Source of the DNA: Eubacterium sp.
GTDB taxonomy: Bacteria > Bacillota > Clostridia > Lachnospirales > Lachnospiraceae
Direction: 5' to 3'
NCBI GenBank assembly: GCA_022769785.1
Contig: JALEIY010000023.1
Location: forward strand, 1 to 44,335
DNA length: 44,335 nucleotides
Positions 1-8,434 of the stretch are shown piece after piece. A program made the position numbers and the translations under genes. The notes under the pieces were generated by a model. That model saw only the letters and a program-made list of their open reading frames with translations, made no database searches and was not told the origin of the DNA. Each line of letters opens with the position of its first letter. Position 1 is the stretch's first letter.

Positions 1-735
1 ATTTGCGGACAATGTGGGGCTCCGTATTACAAAACATCCCGGTGGGGAGGGAAAGAGAAAACAGAGCGTATAGTGGAGTGGAAATGCTCCACCTATTTAA
101 AAAAGGGAAGAAAAAACAGAAATCGCCGGGAAGCTGCCAGAAAAACAATCCGGAGTGAAGAAGAAGGCTGTGATAATATTTCCATCCGACAGGAGCAGCT
201 GTTCGGCATAATAGAAGAATTATCCGGCCAACTTCTTTTTTGCCCGGATGAAAAAAAGCTGATGGGCAAAATCGGGAAGGCGCTGGATGCGGTTTTTTTC
301 GGAGAGGAATATAATTACCGGGAAAACAGATTGGAAAAAAAGGCGGAAAATATCAGAAAGAAGGAAAAACGTCTGCTGGATTTACTGCTGGAGGAAGTAA
401 TTACCCCGGAAGAATACCGACAAAAACGGGAGCAGTTAATGGAAGAGGAACGGGAGATTTCCCGGCAGATAGAAAACAGGGAAAAACAGGAAAACAGATT
501 GCAGGAAGAAATGCAGAAACGACAAAAATGGGAGAAAAAATTAACAGAAACGAATTTCGGGGAAATACGGGACAGGGTCTTTTTGACGACCGTGGAAAAT
601 ATTTGTGTGGATGGGGAGGCTTTGTCTATCCGGTTGTCGCCTTCCGCTTTGGAGCTGCTGGCAGATTCCCACAGTGAAATTCAGATGAAATCATTAAACC
701 TCTTGAAAAATCCTGAATTATGTGTCATGCTGTGA
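1..735 (+). CDS. Serine recombinase, C-terminal part (5' end outside window)
   Basis: The frame is open from base 1, so the N-terminal catalytic domain lies outside the window. The visible start reads as a CxxC zinc-ribbon half ([10 protein letters not shown]) with a further Cys after WK, matching the recombinase zinc beta-ribbon domain of large serine recombinases. A charged coiled-coil stretch (about residues 110-185 of the visible part, rich in E, K, R, Q) and a short tail follow, as in that family. The ATG at 73 in the ORF track is internal. The stop at 735 lies 28 bases before mscL, so the element appears to end right beside mscL. Family assignment rests on the zinc ribbon plus coiled-coil pattern; the catalytic serine cannot be seen, and whether the enzyme is intact is unknown. 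Confidence 0.7.
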   Translation: MCGQCGAPYYKTSRWGGKEKTERIVEWKCSTYLKKGRKNRNRREAARKTIRSEEEGCDNISIRQEQLFGIIEELSGQLLFCPDEKKLMGKIGKALDAVFFGEEYNYRENRLEKKAENIRKKEKRLLDLLLEEVITPEEYRQKREQLMEEEREISRQIENREKQENRLQEEMQKRQKWEKKLTETNFGEIRDRVFLTTVENICVDGEALSIRLSPSALELLADSHSEIQMKSLNLLKNPELCVML

Positions 736-763
736 ACGATTAAAAGAAAGGAGATATCAGCAA

Positions 764-1204
764 ATGAAAAAGTTTTTCAAGGAATTTAAAGAGTTTATCA
801 GTCGGGGAAATGTGATGGATATGGCCATCGGTATCATTATCGGCGGCGCATTTACCGGAATCGTTTCTTCTCTGGTAGAAGATGTGATTAACCCGTTTCT
901 GGGGCTTTTCGGCGGTATGAATTTTGACCGGCTTAGCATTCGGCTGGCGGGAGAGGCGACCTTAAACTATGGGAAATTTATTACGGCAGTTTTGAATTTC
1001 CTTATTATGGCACTGATTATTTTCTGCATTGTGAAGGCAATGAATACCCTGTCTGACAAAATGAAAAAAGAAAAGGACGAAGAGGAAGAAACCCTTACAA
1101 AGGTATGCCCTTTCTGTAAAACAGAGATTCATATTGATGCGGTAAGATGTCCGCACTGCACCTCTGTACTGGAAACAGAACCAGAGAAAACAGAGAAGTG
1201 TTAA
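764..1204 (+). CDS. mscL: Large-conductance mechanosensitive channel with C-terminal zinc ribbon
   Basis: MscL forms a homopentameric membrane channel that opens under membrane tension to release solutes during osmotic downshock. The protein starts [19 protein letters not shown], the typical N-terminal helix leading into TM1 with its glycine-rich pore-lining face ([16 protein letters not shown]). TM2 is [15 protein letters not shown]. After a charged helix (about residues 100-115) there is a zinc-ribbon-like tail with CPFC and CPHC pairs, an extension seen in Firmicutes MscL proteins. The ATG at 764 is chosen over the ORF-track start at 722 because AAAGGAG sits about 10 bases upstream and the earlier start overlaps the recombinase. 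Length is 146 residues, close to the family norm of about 130-150. Confidence 0.93.
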   Translation: MKKFFKEFKEFISRGNVMDMAIGIIIGGAFTGIVSSLVEDVINPFLGLFGGMNFDRLSIRLAGEATLNYGKFITAVLNFLIMALIIFCIVKAMNTLSDKMKKEKDEEEETLTKVCPFCKTEIHIDAVRCPHCTSVLETEPEKTEKC

Positions 1205-1205
1205 T

Positions 1206-1508
1206 TTTTGCCGGAAAGTCACAAAAAATAAAGAACTGTTAAAAATCCTTGACCTTGGACTGGAGGACCGTCTGACATCGAAAGTCGGTCTTTTGTCCGG
1301 CGGACAGAGACAGGCTCTGACTCTTTTGATGGCAACCCTGAAAAAGCCGAAGCTTCTGCTGTTAGACGAACATACGGCGGCCCTTGACCCGAAAACAGCG
1401 GCGAAGAATTTGCCAGCGATAAGGCACTTCTCGGATAAAAGAAAACCATGTGCATTCTTTTCATTTTCTGGTGAAAAGGATGCACTTTTTAATACCTGGG
1501 AACCGTAG
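1206..1508 (+). pseudogene. Decayed ABC transporter ATPase fragment
   Basis: An open stretch right after the mscL stop encodes part of an ABC ATPase without its Walker A half. It shows the ABC signature LSGGQRQA, the Walker B region LLLLDEHTAALDP and the D-loop. Homology begins around 1215 and stops after DPKTAAK near 1406. The next 34 codons to the stop at 1508 do not look like the family, and the H-loop is absent. The DEHTAALDPKTAAK wording resembles ATPases paired with TrpX-type substrate-binding proteins, so it probably did not belong with the neighbouring - strand permease. No plausible start codon with a ribosome binding site is present. It is read as a remnant left by a deletion or rearrangement. 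Confidence 0.75.
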
Positions 1509-2185
1509 ATAATCAGGTACCCAAGCCCCTGTCTTGCAGCCAGAAATTCACCGATAACGACACCGATTAAACACAACCCGATATCTACCTTCAGAGTGCT
1601 TAAAATAGAAGGAAAATTGATAGGAAGGATAACCTTGGTAAGACAGTCCATCCGATTGCCGTTTAAGGTTCGAATCAGCTTCAGTTTATCCGGGTCTGTG
1701 GACATAAAGCTGGTAAAAAGATTGAGAATACTTCCGAATACCGCTACGGAAATTGCCGTGACGATAATGGTTTTCATGTTATTTCCCAGCCATACAATAA
1801 AAATTGGTGCCATGGCGGATTTGGGAAGGCTGTTTAAAATCACAAAATAAGGCTCTAATATTTCGCTTAAGGTGTGATTCCACCATAAGATTACGGCGAG
1901 CAGGAGGCTGATGCCGGCCACGAGCAGGAAACTGACAAAGGTCTCCGCAAGGGTGATGCCGATATGGGAAAGCAGCTGTCCGTCGGAAAGCAGCTCTCCG
2001 GCACAGGCGGCAATTCCGGAAGGAGAGCTGAAAATAAACGTATTAAGAAGTCCTGTTCTGGCAGCCATCTCCCAGATAACAATAATAAAAAGGAGCAGAA
2101 GAATCTGTACAGACAGCACCCGGCTGTGGTGCTGTTTTATTTTTTTCAGATACAAAGCCTGCTCCGGATGAAATTCTTCTTTCAT
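1487..2185 (-). pseudogene. ABC transporter permease, 3'-truncated (SsuC/TauC/ThiX-like)
   Basis: This is a membrane permease of the nitrate/sulfonate/taurine/thiamine-precursor ABC importer class. It has an N-terminal TM helix (ILLLLFIIVIWEMAA), several further membrane segments and the EAA-like coupling region (LIRTLNGNRMDCLTKVILP). The start at 2185 is chosen because ATGA overlaps the stop of the upstream ATPase and GGAAGGAG lies just upstream. Family-like sequence ends at YGSQVLK (1487), where about 30-40 residues including the last TM helix are expected. The frame instead continues to a stop at 962, antisense to the ATPase fragment and the 3' half of mscL, giving an unrelated tail. The gene is therefore probably non-functional. 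Confidence 0.75.
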
Positions 2186-2949
2186 TCTGATTTCAGCTCC
2201 TTCCATATCTGGTCAAAATATTCCTGAAACTTCGGATGGAGCCGGGATTCGTGAGGAGACAGCCGGCAATCGCTGCCAAAATCAATCGGAATAATTTTCC
2301 GGATATAACCCGGTCTGCGTCCAAGTACAATAATACGGTCAGCAATACTGATGGCCTCCGAAAGGTCATGTGTGACAAAAAGACTTGTAATTTTCCTGCG
2401 GCGAATAATATTTCCGATATCCTCGGATACTTCAAGACGGGTCTGGTAATCGAGAGCACTGAAGGGTTCATCCAGAAGCAGAAGCTTCGGGTTTACCGCC
2501 AGTGTGCGAATCAGAGCAGCCCTCTGCCGCATTCCTCCGGAAAGTTCTCTGGGATACGCATTTGCAAAATCCGCAATACCGTAGTCCTCCATGAGTTCTC
2601 TGACCAGATTTGTCCGGTCTTTCGTAAGCCGGTGCTGAATCTCCAGCCCGAGAATGATATTCTGATATACCGTTCTGTATTCCAGTAAATGATCTTTTTG
2701 CAGCATATAGCCTATGCACGGCTGTCCTCCCGATGATGGATAAATAATATATCCGGACTGAACCGGGATAAAACCGGCAATCAGGTCAAGCAAGGTTGAT
2801 TTTCCGCAGCCGGAAGGCCCGACAATTGCTGCAAATTCCCCGGGAAAGAGATCGAAACTAATATCCGTCAGCGCCCTGGTCTCGCCAGATTTACTGTGGT
2901 ATGTGTGGGTCAGATTTCTGACCGATAAAAAAGGTTGTTTCTTTGGCAA
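2182..2949 (-). CDS. ABC transporter ATP-binding protein (SsuB/TauB family)
   Basis: This cytoplasmic ATPase energises an importer of the sulfonate/nitrate/taurine/thiamine-precursor type. The Walker A motif GPSGCGKST is near residue 42, the Q-loop is in YMLQKDHLL, the signature is LSGGMRQR, Walker B is LLLLDEP, and the H-loop is FVTHDLSEA. Length is 255 residues, normal for the family. The start is TTG at 2949: an in-frame stop lies just upstream, and AAAGGA sits about 10 bases before it. The stop overlaps the ATG of the downstream permease (ATGA), showing translational coupling. With the permease truncated and no substrate-binding protein in the window, the transporter looks incomplete; substrate cannot be inferred. 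Confidence 0.88.
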   Translation of the reverse strand: MPKKQPFLSVRNLTHTYHSKSGETRALTDISFDLFPGEFAAIVGPSGCGKSTLLDLIAGFIPVQSGYIIYPSSGGQPCIGYMLQKDHLLEYRTVYQNIILGLEIQHRLTKDRTNLVRELMEDYGIADFANAYPRELSGGMRQRAALIRTLAVNPKLLLLDEPFSALDYQTRLEVSEDIGNIIRRRKITSLFVTHDLSEAISIADRIIVLGRRPGYIRKIIPIDFGSDCRLSPHESRLHPKFQEYFDQIWKELKSE

Positions 2950-3229
2950 GACATCTCATTCCTTTCTCAAGGGTACAATTTAAAATATGCGGAAAAAACG
3001 GGAGAGTTCGTTCGGGGGAAATTGGACAAAAAATAAATTGACAAAATATTTTGACAAATTTCAAGAAGTTTCCGATGCAAAAAAGAGAATTTGCACACAA
3101 TTTAAATAAATGAAAATATGGGATTTTCTGGTCGAAATAAAATGTCAAGTGGCAAACTGCATAATATTTATTGGAATAAAATGTAAAAAAAACACCTGTA
3201 AAAATATGTGTGTGAACAACTATATCAAT

Positions 3230-3318
3230 TTATCCACACGAAATTCATGGAAAAAACCACTGAAAATCAACTTATCCACAAAGTTATCCACATTATCCAC
3301 AGGTTTTCCTGTGGATGA
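3230..3318 (+). promoter_or_regulatory. DnaA-box cluster (four perfect TTATCCACA boxes)
   Basis: Perfect 9-mers TTATCCACA occur at 3230-3238, 3272-3280, 3284-3292 and 3293-3301, all in the same direction, the last two directly abutting. A one-mismatch inverted copy (TGTGGATGA) is at 3310-3318, followed by a weaker GTGGATGG. TTATCCACA is the established DnaA-binding consensus. An AT-rich stretch lies immediately upstream. dnaA and dnaN are not in the window, so this is either an origin-like site or a DnaA-titrating/regulatory cluster. Confidence 0.85.
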
Positions 3319-3475
3319 AAAAAGTGGATGGTTTCGTCAAGATAAAACATGCGTTTTGTTAATTTTTTAATAAGGGCAAAAAAAAGAGCGAAAAAATGGG
3401 AAAAAGAATGATTATAATTTTTGCAAAATTGAGGTAAAAAAGGAGAAAATTCTGCAAATAACTTTGGGGGAATTC

Positions 3476-3504
3476 TTCCACATTTGGTGCAAATATGTTA
3501 TACT
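3476..3504 (+). promoter_or_regulatory. Possible promoter for hpf
   Basis: A TATACT -10 element (3499-3504) has a weak -35 (TTCCAC, 3476-3481) 17 bases upstream. It lies about 80 bases before the hpf start. The -10 is good and the -35 poor, so another sigma factor or activator may be involved. Confidence 0.4.
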
Positions 3505-3586
3505 ATAAATAACATATCATCTGCATAACGATGATATACGGATGGCGGGAAAACTGCCGCCGAATAAAATGAAGGAGTGTGATCTT

Positions 3587-4114
3587 ATGCGTTACATCAT
3601 CTATGGAAAGAATCTGGAAGTATCAGAAGGGCTGAAACAGTCTATCAGTGACAAGTTCAGCAAACTGGAGAAGTTTTTTACGCCCGATACGGAAGTTCAG
3701 GTCACATTAAGCATTCAGAGAGAGAACCAGATCGTGGAAGCAACCATTCCTATGAAAGGAACAATCCTGAGAGCAGAACAGAGCAGCAAAGATATGTATG
3801 CATCCATTGATATGGCGGTGGATGTGCTTGAACGCATGGTGAGAAAATATAAAACAAAAATCTCCAGCCATGGCAAGGGAATCGGAACCTTCAATGAAGA
3901 ATTCCTGGAAGAAGATGTGGACAACCATGAAACAATCCGCATAACAAGAAGCAAACGCTTCGCCATCAAGCCGATGGATGCGGAAGAAGCCTGCATACAG
4001 ATGGAGCTTCTCGGTCATGATTTCTATGTATTCCGCAATGCCAGAACCTTTGAAGTTAACGTAGTCTACAAACGAAAAGACCATACCTATGGTTTAATCG
4101 AGCCGGAGTTCTAA
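3587..4114 (+). CDS. hpf: Ribosome hibernation-promoting factor, long form
   Basis: Long HPF binds 30S subunits and dimerises 70S ribosomes into inactive 100S particles during slow growth. The N-terminal HPF/RaiA domain (RYIIYGKNLEVSEGLKQ, residues 1 to about 100) is followed by a linker and the C-terminal dimerisation domain (about 115-175, with FYVFRNARTFEVNVVYKR and DGLIEPE-like YGLIEPEF). The length of 175 residues fits the long form typical of Firmicutes. The start at 3587 is preferred over the ORF-track start at 3542 because GAAGGAG lies 9-10 bases upstream and homology begins here. It sits directly before secA, as in many Clostridia, but a long intergenic region with its own promoter separates the two. 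Confidence 0.93.
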   Translation: MRYIIYGKNLEVSEGLKQSISDKFSKLEKFFTPDTEVQVTLSIQRENQIVEATIPMKGTILRAEQSSKDMYASIDMAVDVLERMVRKYKTKISSHGKGIGTFNEEFLEEDVDNHETIRITRSKRFAIKPMDAEEACIQMELLGHDFYVFRNARTFEVNVVYKRKDHTYGLIEPEF

Positions 4115-4187
4115 ATCCTGACGAGTCCTGCAGAGCCCGCAGGGGGCCGGGGAGTGACTAAAGGACGGGGAAACCAAAGATAAATTA

Positions 4188-4231
4188 CAGAGGCTGCGCA
4201 CTATTAGTAAGTAAATAGTGCGCAGCCTCTG
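4188..4231 (+). terminator. Perfect 18-bp hairpin downstream of hpf
   Basis: Arms 4188-4205 (CAGAGGCTGCGCACTATT) and 4214-4231 are exact reverse complements with an 8-base loop. No T-tract follows, so it is not a classical intrinsic terminator. It may act as an hpf 3' end barrier or an RNase III-type processing site. Confidence 0.5.
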
Positions 4232-4249
4232 GCTGTATAATGAGGAATC

Positions 4250-4370
4250 CTGGCGGTGGAAAGCCGCCAGACACCCCGTGCGGGGCGTGAGAAGAAAAAA
4301 GCGGGGCGCTCGCCCCGGGAAAGCGCTGCAGCGCCCCAGCGAAAGTTCCACGCCACCCCGCCTGGAAAAA
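4250..4370. repeat. GC-rich palindromic intergenic repeat block (copy 1)
   Basis: Dense short palindromes built on GGGGCG/CGCCCC: GGCGG..CCGCC, CCCCGTGCGGGG, GCGGGGCGCTCGCCCCGG and GCGCTGCAGCGC. Composition is far more GC-rich than the neighbouring intergenic DNA, and a similar block is at 22490-22680. It is probably a dispersed intergenic repeat family; no coding function is seen. Confidence 0.45.
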
Positions 4371-4428
4371 ACTGCATAAAGAAAGGCAAACTCTGATATA
4401 AAGAAAGAATATTTAAAGATTTCATAGC

Positions 4429-4457
4429 TTGAAAAGCATTACTATCAATGCTACAAT
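4429..4457 (+). promoter_or_regulatory. secA promoter
   Basis: TTGAAA (4429-4434), a 17-base spacer and TACAAT (4452-4457) give a good housekeeping sigma promoter about 60 bases before the secA start. Confidence 0.7.
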
Positions 4458-4515
4458 ATAATCCGTATGCAATTTCGTATAAACGTAATTGAAGCATTCC
4501 ATACAGGAGGAAATT

Positions 4516-7146
4516 ATGGGTTTTGCAGATATATTTTTTGGAAACAAAAGTGAAAGAGAAATAAAAAGAATTACCAAACTGGTAGATGCCATTGAAGCAC
4601 TGGATGAACAGATGCAGGCGCTGTCCGATGAAGAACTTCGTGGAAAAACCGTCGAGTTTAAAGAGCGGTTGGCCAATGGCGAGACACTGGATGATTTGCT
4701 GGTGGAGGCCTTTGCCGTTGTAAGAGAAGCCGCAGACCGTTCCATCCATATGAAACATTACCGGGTACAGCTCATGGGCGGAATCGTTCTCCATCAGGGA
4801 AGAATTGCCGAGATGAAGACCGGTGAAGGAAAGACCCTGGTATCTACACTCCCGGCGTACCTGAATGCGCTGGAAGGAAAAGGCGTTCACATCGTTACCG
4901 TCAATGACTACCTGGCAAAACGAGATGCGGAATGGATGGGAAAGGTTCACGAGTTTCTCGGTCTTAAGGTTGGTGTGATTTTAAACAGCTACAACAGCCA
5001 GGAAAGACAGGAAGCTTATAATTGTGATATTACCTATATTACCAATAACGAACTGGGATTTGATTACCTTCGTGATAATATGGTTATATATAAACAGGAT
5101 TTAGTACAGAGAGAGTTGAATTACGCAATTGTGGATGAGGTAGACTCCGTTCTTATCGACGAGGCGAGAACACCGCTTATCATTTCCGGACAGAGCGGTA
5201 AGTCTACGGATTTATATAAAGCCTGCGATGTGCTGGCAAGACAGATGCAAAGAGGTACCTCCGACGGAGAACTGAGCAAAATGGATGCCATCATGGGTAT
5301 TGATATCGAAGAAGACGGAGATTTCCTGGTAAATGAAAAAGAAAAACAGGTAATGCTGACTACAGAAGGTGTCAAAAAAGTAGAGCAGTTCTTCCATATC
5401 GGCAACCTGGCTGACCCGGAGAACCTGGAGATTCAGCACAATGTCATTCTGGCGCTTCGCGCCCACAATCTCATGTTCCGGGACCAGGATTATGTGGTAA
5501 AGGATAACGAGGTTCTTATTGTCGATGAATTTACCGGACGTATCATGCCGGGTCGCCGTTATTCCGACGGACTCCATCAGGCAATCGAAGCCAAGGAGCA
5601 TGTGAAAGTTAATCGTGAGTCCAAAACTCTGGCAACCATTACATTCCAGAACTTCTTTAACAAATACAAAAAGAAAGCCGGCATGACCGGTACTGCCATG
5701 ACAGAGGACAAGGAGTTCATGGACATTTACGGCATGGATGTGGTAGAGATTCCGACCAATAAGCCGATGATTCGAGTAGATCATGACGATTCCATTTATA
5801 TGACCAAAAAAGAAAAACTCAAAGCAGTTATCAATGAGATTCTGGAATCCCACCGGAAAGGACAGCCTGTGCTTGTGGGTACCATCAACATCGATGCGTC
5901 GGAAGAAGTGAGCCGTCTTTTGAGCAAGGAAGGTGTAAAGCATAATGTCTTAAATGCCAAATTCCATGAGCTGGAGGCAGAGATTGTATCTCATGCGGGA
6001 GAAAAAGGAGCCGTCACTATCGCCACCAATATGGCCGGTCGTGGTACCGATATCAAGCTGGAGGAAGGCGTGGCAGAACTGGGAGGTCTTAAGATTATCG
6101 GTACGGAACGCCATGAAAGCCGTCGAATCGATAACCAGCTCCGCGGTCGTTCCGGTCGTCAGGGAGACCCGGGAGAATCCAAGTTCTTCCTGTCCTTAGA
6201 GGATGATTTGATGCGACTGTTCGGCTCAGAACGAATGATGAATGTTTACCGGGCTCTGGGAATTCCGGAAGGAGAGGAGATTCATCACAAGACCATCACC
6301 AAGCAGATTGAAAAAGCGCAGAAAAAGATAGAAAATAACAACTTCGGTATTCGTAAAAACCTGCTGGATTACGACCAGGTCAACAACGATCAGAGAGAGG
6401 TTATCTATGCGGAAAGACGCCGGGTGCTTGACGGCGAAAGTATGCGTGACGTAATCTACAAGATGATAAAAGATGTGGTCAGCGATGATGTGAACATGGT
6501 TGGCGGAGAACTTCCGGTAAAGGAATGGAATATGGTGGAACTCAATGAGTCCCTGCGAAGAAAGATCCCGTTAAAACCAATCATTTTAACAGAAGAAGAG
6601 AAAGAAAATGATGATAGAGAAGCAGTGATTGAACGTCTTCAGGAAGAAGCCATGGAGCTTTATCATGCAAAAGAAAAAGAATTCGAGGATTTTGCAAAAA
6701 ATAATCTTGTGGACGATGAGAATATGGATCCGGAATCTGAGATTTACAAAGAGGGTATTCGTGAAGCAGAGCGTGTAATTCTTCTGAAAGTTATCGACAG
6801 TAAATGGATGAATCATATCGATGACATGGATCAGCTTCGACAGAGCATTGGTCTGCAGTCCTATGCCCAGAAGGATCCGGTGGTACAGTACAAGTTCCTC
6901 GGCTATGATATGTTTGAGGAAATGACAAGAAATATCCGCCATGATACGGTTGGCGCCCTGATGCATATCCGTATTGAGCAGAAAGTGGAAAGAGAACAGG
7001 TGGCAAAGGCAACCGGAACAAACAAAGACGATACCGTTGCGAAAGGACCATATAAGAGAAAAGAGGCGAAAATCGGCCGTAATTCACCTTGTCCGTGCGG
7101 AAGCGGTAAAAAATACAAACAGTGCTGTGGAAAATACGCAGATTAA
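4516..7146 (+). CDS. secA: Protein translocase subunit SecA
   Basis: SecA is the ATPase motor that drives unfolded preproteins through the SecYEG membrane channel. All family landmarks are visible: Walker A MKTGEGKT (about residue 102), the [20 protein letters not shown]-like motif, the preprotein cross-linking domain, motif [10 protein letters not shown] in the second nucleotide-binding fold, the [13 protein letters not shown] arginine-finger motif, the helical wing/scaffold region, and a C-terminal zinc-binding tail with [13 protein letters not shown]. Length is 876 residues, typical. The start at 4516 (MGFADIFF) is chosen over the ORF-track 4489 because CAGGAGG precedes it. It has its own promoter and is followed by prfB after 164 bases. 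Confidence 0.98.
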   Translation: MGFADIFFGNKSEREIKRITKLVDAIEALDEQMQALSDEELRGKTVEFKERLANGETLDDLLVEAFAVVREAADRSIHMKHYRVQLMGGIVLHQGRIAEMKTGEGKTLVSTLPAYLNALEGKGVHIVTVNDYLAKRDAEWMGKVHEFLGLKVGVILNSYNSQERQEAYNCDITYITNNELGFDYLRDNMVIYKQDLVQRELNYAIVDEVDSVLIDEARTPLIISGQSGKSTDLYKACDVLARQMQRGTSDGELSKMDAIMGIDIEEDGDFLVNEKEKQVMLTTEGVKKVEQFFHIGNLADPENLEIQHNVILALRAHNLMFRDQDYVVKDNEVLIVDEFTGRIMPGRRYSDGLHQAIEAKEHVKVNRESKTLATITFQNFFNKYKKKAGMTGTAMTEDKEFMDIYGMDVVEIPTNKPMIRVDHDDSIYMTKKEKLKAVINEILESHRKGQPVLVGTINIDASEEVSRLLSKEGVKHNVLNAKFHELEAEIVSHAGEKGAVTIATNMAGRGTDIKLEEGVAELGGLKIIGTERHESRRIDNQLRGRSGRQGDPGESKFFLSLEDDLMRLFGSERMMNVYRALGIPEGEEIHHKTITKQIEKAQKKIENNNFGIRKNLLDYDQVNNDQREVIYAERRRVLDGESMRDVIYKMIKDVVSDDVNMVGGELPVKEWNMVELNESLRRKIPLKPIILTEEEKENDDREAVIERLQEEAMELYHAKEKEFEDFAKNNLVDDENMDPESEIYKEGIREAERVILLKVIDSKWMNHIDDMDQLRQSIGLQSYAQKDPVVQYKFLGYDMFEEMTRNIRHDTVGALMHIRIEQKVEREQVAKATGTNKDDTVAKGPYKRKEAKIGRNSPCPCGSGKKYKQCCGKYAD

Positions 7147-7310
7147 AGTCTGCATGAAAATGTTTTTGCAGTAAAAGACAAAAAGATTGAAATACAAAGG
7201 GGGACTGCTGTAAAGTGCGGAAAAGGGAAAGACCGGGAACACATTTTGCAGCAGCCCCATTTGCATATTTGTAAATAGAATCAGAGGGAAGTAAGAAGGA
7301 GTTTACAGAT

Positions 7311-8432
7311 TTGGTAGAATTAGATCAGTACAGATTCAAATTAAATCAATACAGAGAGCCAATGGAAGAACTGCGGCTGTCTCTGGAACTGGAACGGAAA
7401 GAAAATACCATAAAAGAGCTGGAACCAAAGCTGGAAGAACCGGATTTCTGGTCCGATCCGGACAAAGCACAGGAAACCATGAAAACCTTAAAAGGGCTTA
7501 AGGATACGGTGGAAGGCTTTGAGGAACTGGAAACCTCCATGGAGGATATCACAGTTATGATTGAAATGGCCGATGAAGAGGCAGATACCAGCCTCATACC
7601 GGAAATCGCCGAGATGGTGGAACAGTTTGTGACAGAATTTGAGAAAATGAAGATTCAGACCCTGCTTTCCGGAGAATACGATGCCAACAATGCCATCGTA
7701 ACCCTCCATGCCGGGGCAGGCGGTACCGAATCCTGCGACTGGGCTGGTATGCTGTACCGTATGTACGGAAAATGGGCGGAAAGTCACGGATACAGAACGG
7801 AAGTGCTTGATTATCTGGATGGAGATGAAGCCGGAATCAAGTCCATCACCTTTGAAGTAAACGGAGAGAATGCCTATGGATATCTGAAATCCGAAAAAGG
7901 GGTTCACCGTCTGGTGCGGATTTCACCGTTTAATGCAGCGGGAAAAAGACAGACTTCCTTTGCTTCCTGTGATGTGATGCCGGACATCGAAGAGGATTTA
8001 TCCGTGGATATTGCCGATGAAGATATCCGGATTGATACCTATCGCTCCAGTGGTGCAGGCGGCCAGCATATTAATAAAACCGATTCTGCCATCCGAATTA
8101 CCCATATTCCGACCGGCGTTGTGGTACAGTGTCAGAATGAGCGTTCCCAGCACAAAAACAAAGATAAGGCCATGCAGATGTTAAAGGCAAAGCTTTACCT
8201 TATCAAGCAGCAGGAAAACAGAGATAAACTGTCGGATATCCGGGGAGAAGTTTCAGATAACGGATGGGGAAACCAGATTCGTTCCTATGTGATGCAGCCA
8301 TATACCCTGGTGAAGGACCACAGAACCGGTGAGGAATCCGGCAATGTGGCAAGCGTGATGGACGGCAATCTTGACCAGTTCATGAACGCATATCTTCGCT
8401 GGATTACTTCCGCAGACAGAGAGCAGGCATAA
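7311..8432 (+). CDS. prfB: Peptide chain release factor 2
   Basis: RF2 recognises UGA and UAA stop codons and triggers release of the finished peptide on the ribosome. The SPF codon-recognition motif (RISPFNAAGKRQ) and the GGQ catalytic motif (SSGAGGQHINK) are both present. Length is 373 residues, full size. The start is TTG at 7311, with AAGGAG nine bases upstream; the N-terminal helix matches other RF2 proteins. In most bacteria an in-frame UGA and +1 frameshift near codon 25 autoregulate this gene. Here the equivalent region (LRLSLELERKEN) reads straight through in one frame, so that control is absent. tex begins two bases after the stop. Confidence 0.97.
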   Translation: MVELDQYRFKLNQYREPMEELRLSLELERKENTIKELEPKLEEPDFWSDPDKAQETMKTLKGLKDTVEGFEELETSMEDITVMIEMADEEADTSLIPEIAEMVEQFVTEFEKMKIQTLLSGEYDANNAIVTLHAGAGGTESCDWAGMLYRMYGKWAESHGYRTEVLDYLDGDEAGIKSITFEVNGENAYGYLKSEKGVHRLVRISPFNAAGKRQTSFASCDVMPDIEEDLSVDIADEDIRIDTYRSSGAGGQHINKTDSAIRITHIPTGVVVQCQNERSQHKNKDKAMQMLKAKLYLIKQQENRDKLSDIRGEVSDNGWGNQIRSYVMQPYTLVKDHRTGEESGNVASVMDGNLDQFMNAYLRWITSADREQA

Positions 8433-8434
8433 TT

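Larger units (their letters stand above)
2950..3586. other. 637-bp gene-free, AT-rich intergenic region
   Basis: This region separates the divergent ABC genes (-) from hpf (+). It contains no credible coding sequence. Bases 3020-3220 are strongly AT-rich with runs of A and T. Bases 3230-3330 carry a cluster of DnaA boxes, and 3476-3504 carries a possible hpf promoter. The strand switch at this point, followed by about 40 kb of co-directional + strand genes, is notable. Confidence 0.8.
4115..4515. other. 401-bp intergenic region with hairpins and GC-rich repeats
   Basis: No gene is seen. The region holds, in order, a perfect 18-bp hairpin (4188-4231), a GC-rich block of nested palindromes (about 4245-4370, e.g. 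CCCCGTGCGGGG and GGGGCGCTCGCCCC), and the secA promoter (4429-4457). The GC-rich block resembles a second one at 22490-22680. Confidence 0.7.

Noticed and set aside
962-1486. The ORF-track permease frame continuing from 1487 to 962 on the - strand
   Set aside because: Beyond YGSQVLK the translation has no permease character and lies antisense to an ABC ATPase fragment and mscL; treated as read-through of a truncated gene.
2950-3225. A TPP or other riboswitch upstream of the - strand ABC ATPase
   Set aside because: No TPP core (CTGAGA with its paired partner) or other known aptamer core is seen on either strand; the stretch is simply AT-rich.
3230-3318. A CRISPR-like or iteron array from the repeated TTATCCACA
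   Set aside because: The repeats are 9-mers matching the DnaA consensus with irregular spacing and a chromosomal context, not CRISPR repeats or plasmid iterons.
4204-4950. A 248-residue - strand ORF overlapping the secA start
   Set aside because: It is antisense to secA codons and the secA promoter, has no family features, and its coding bias follows secA on the other strand.
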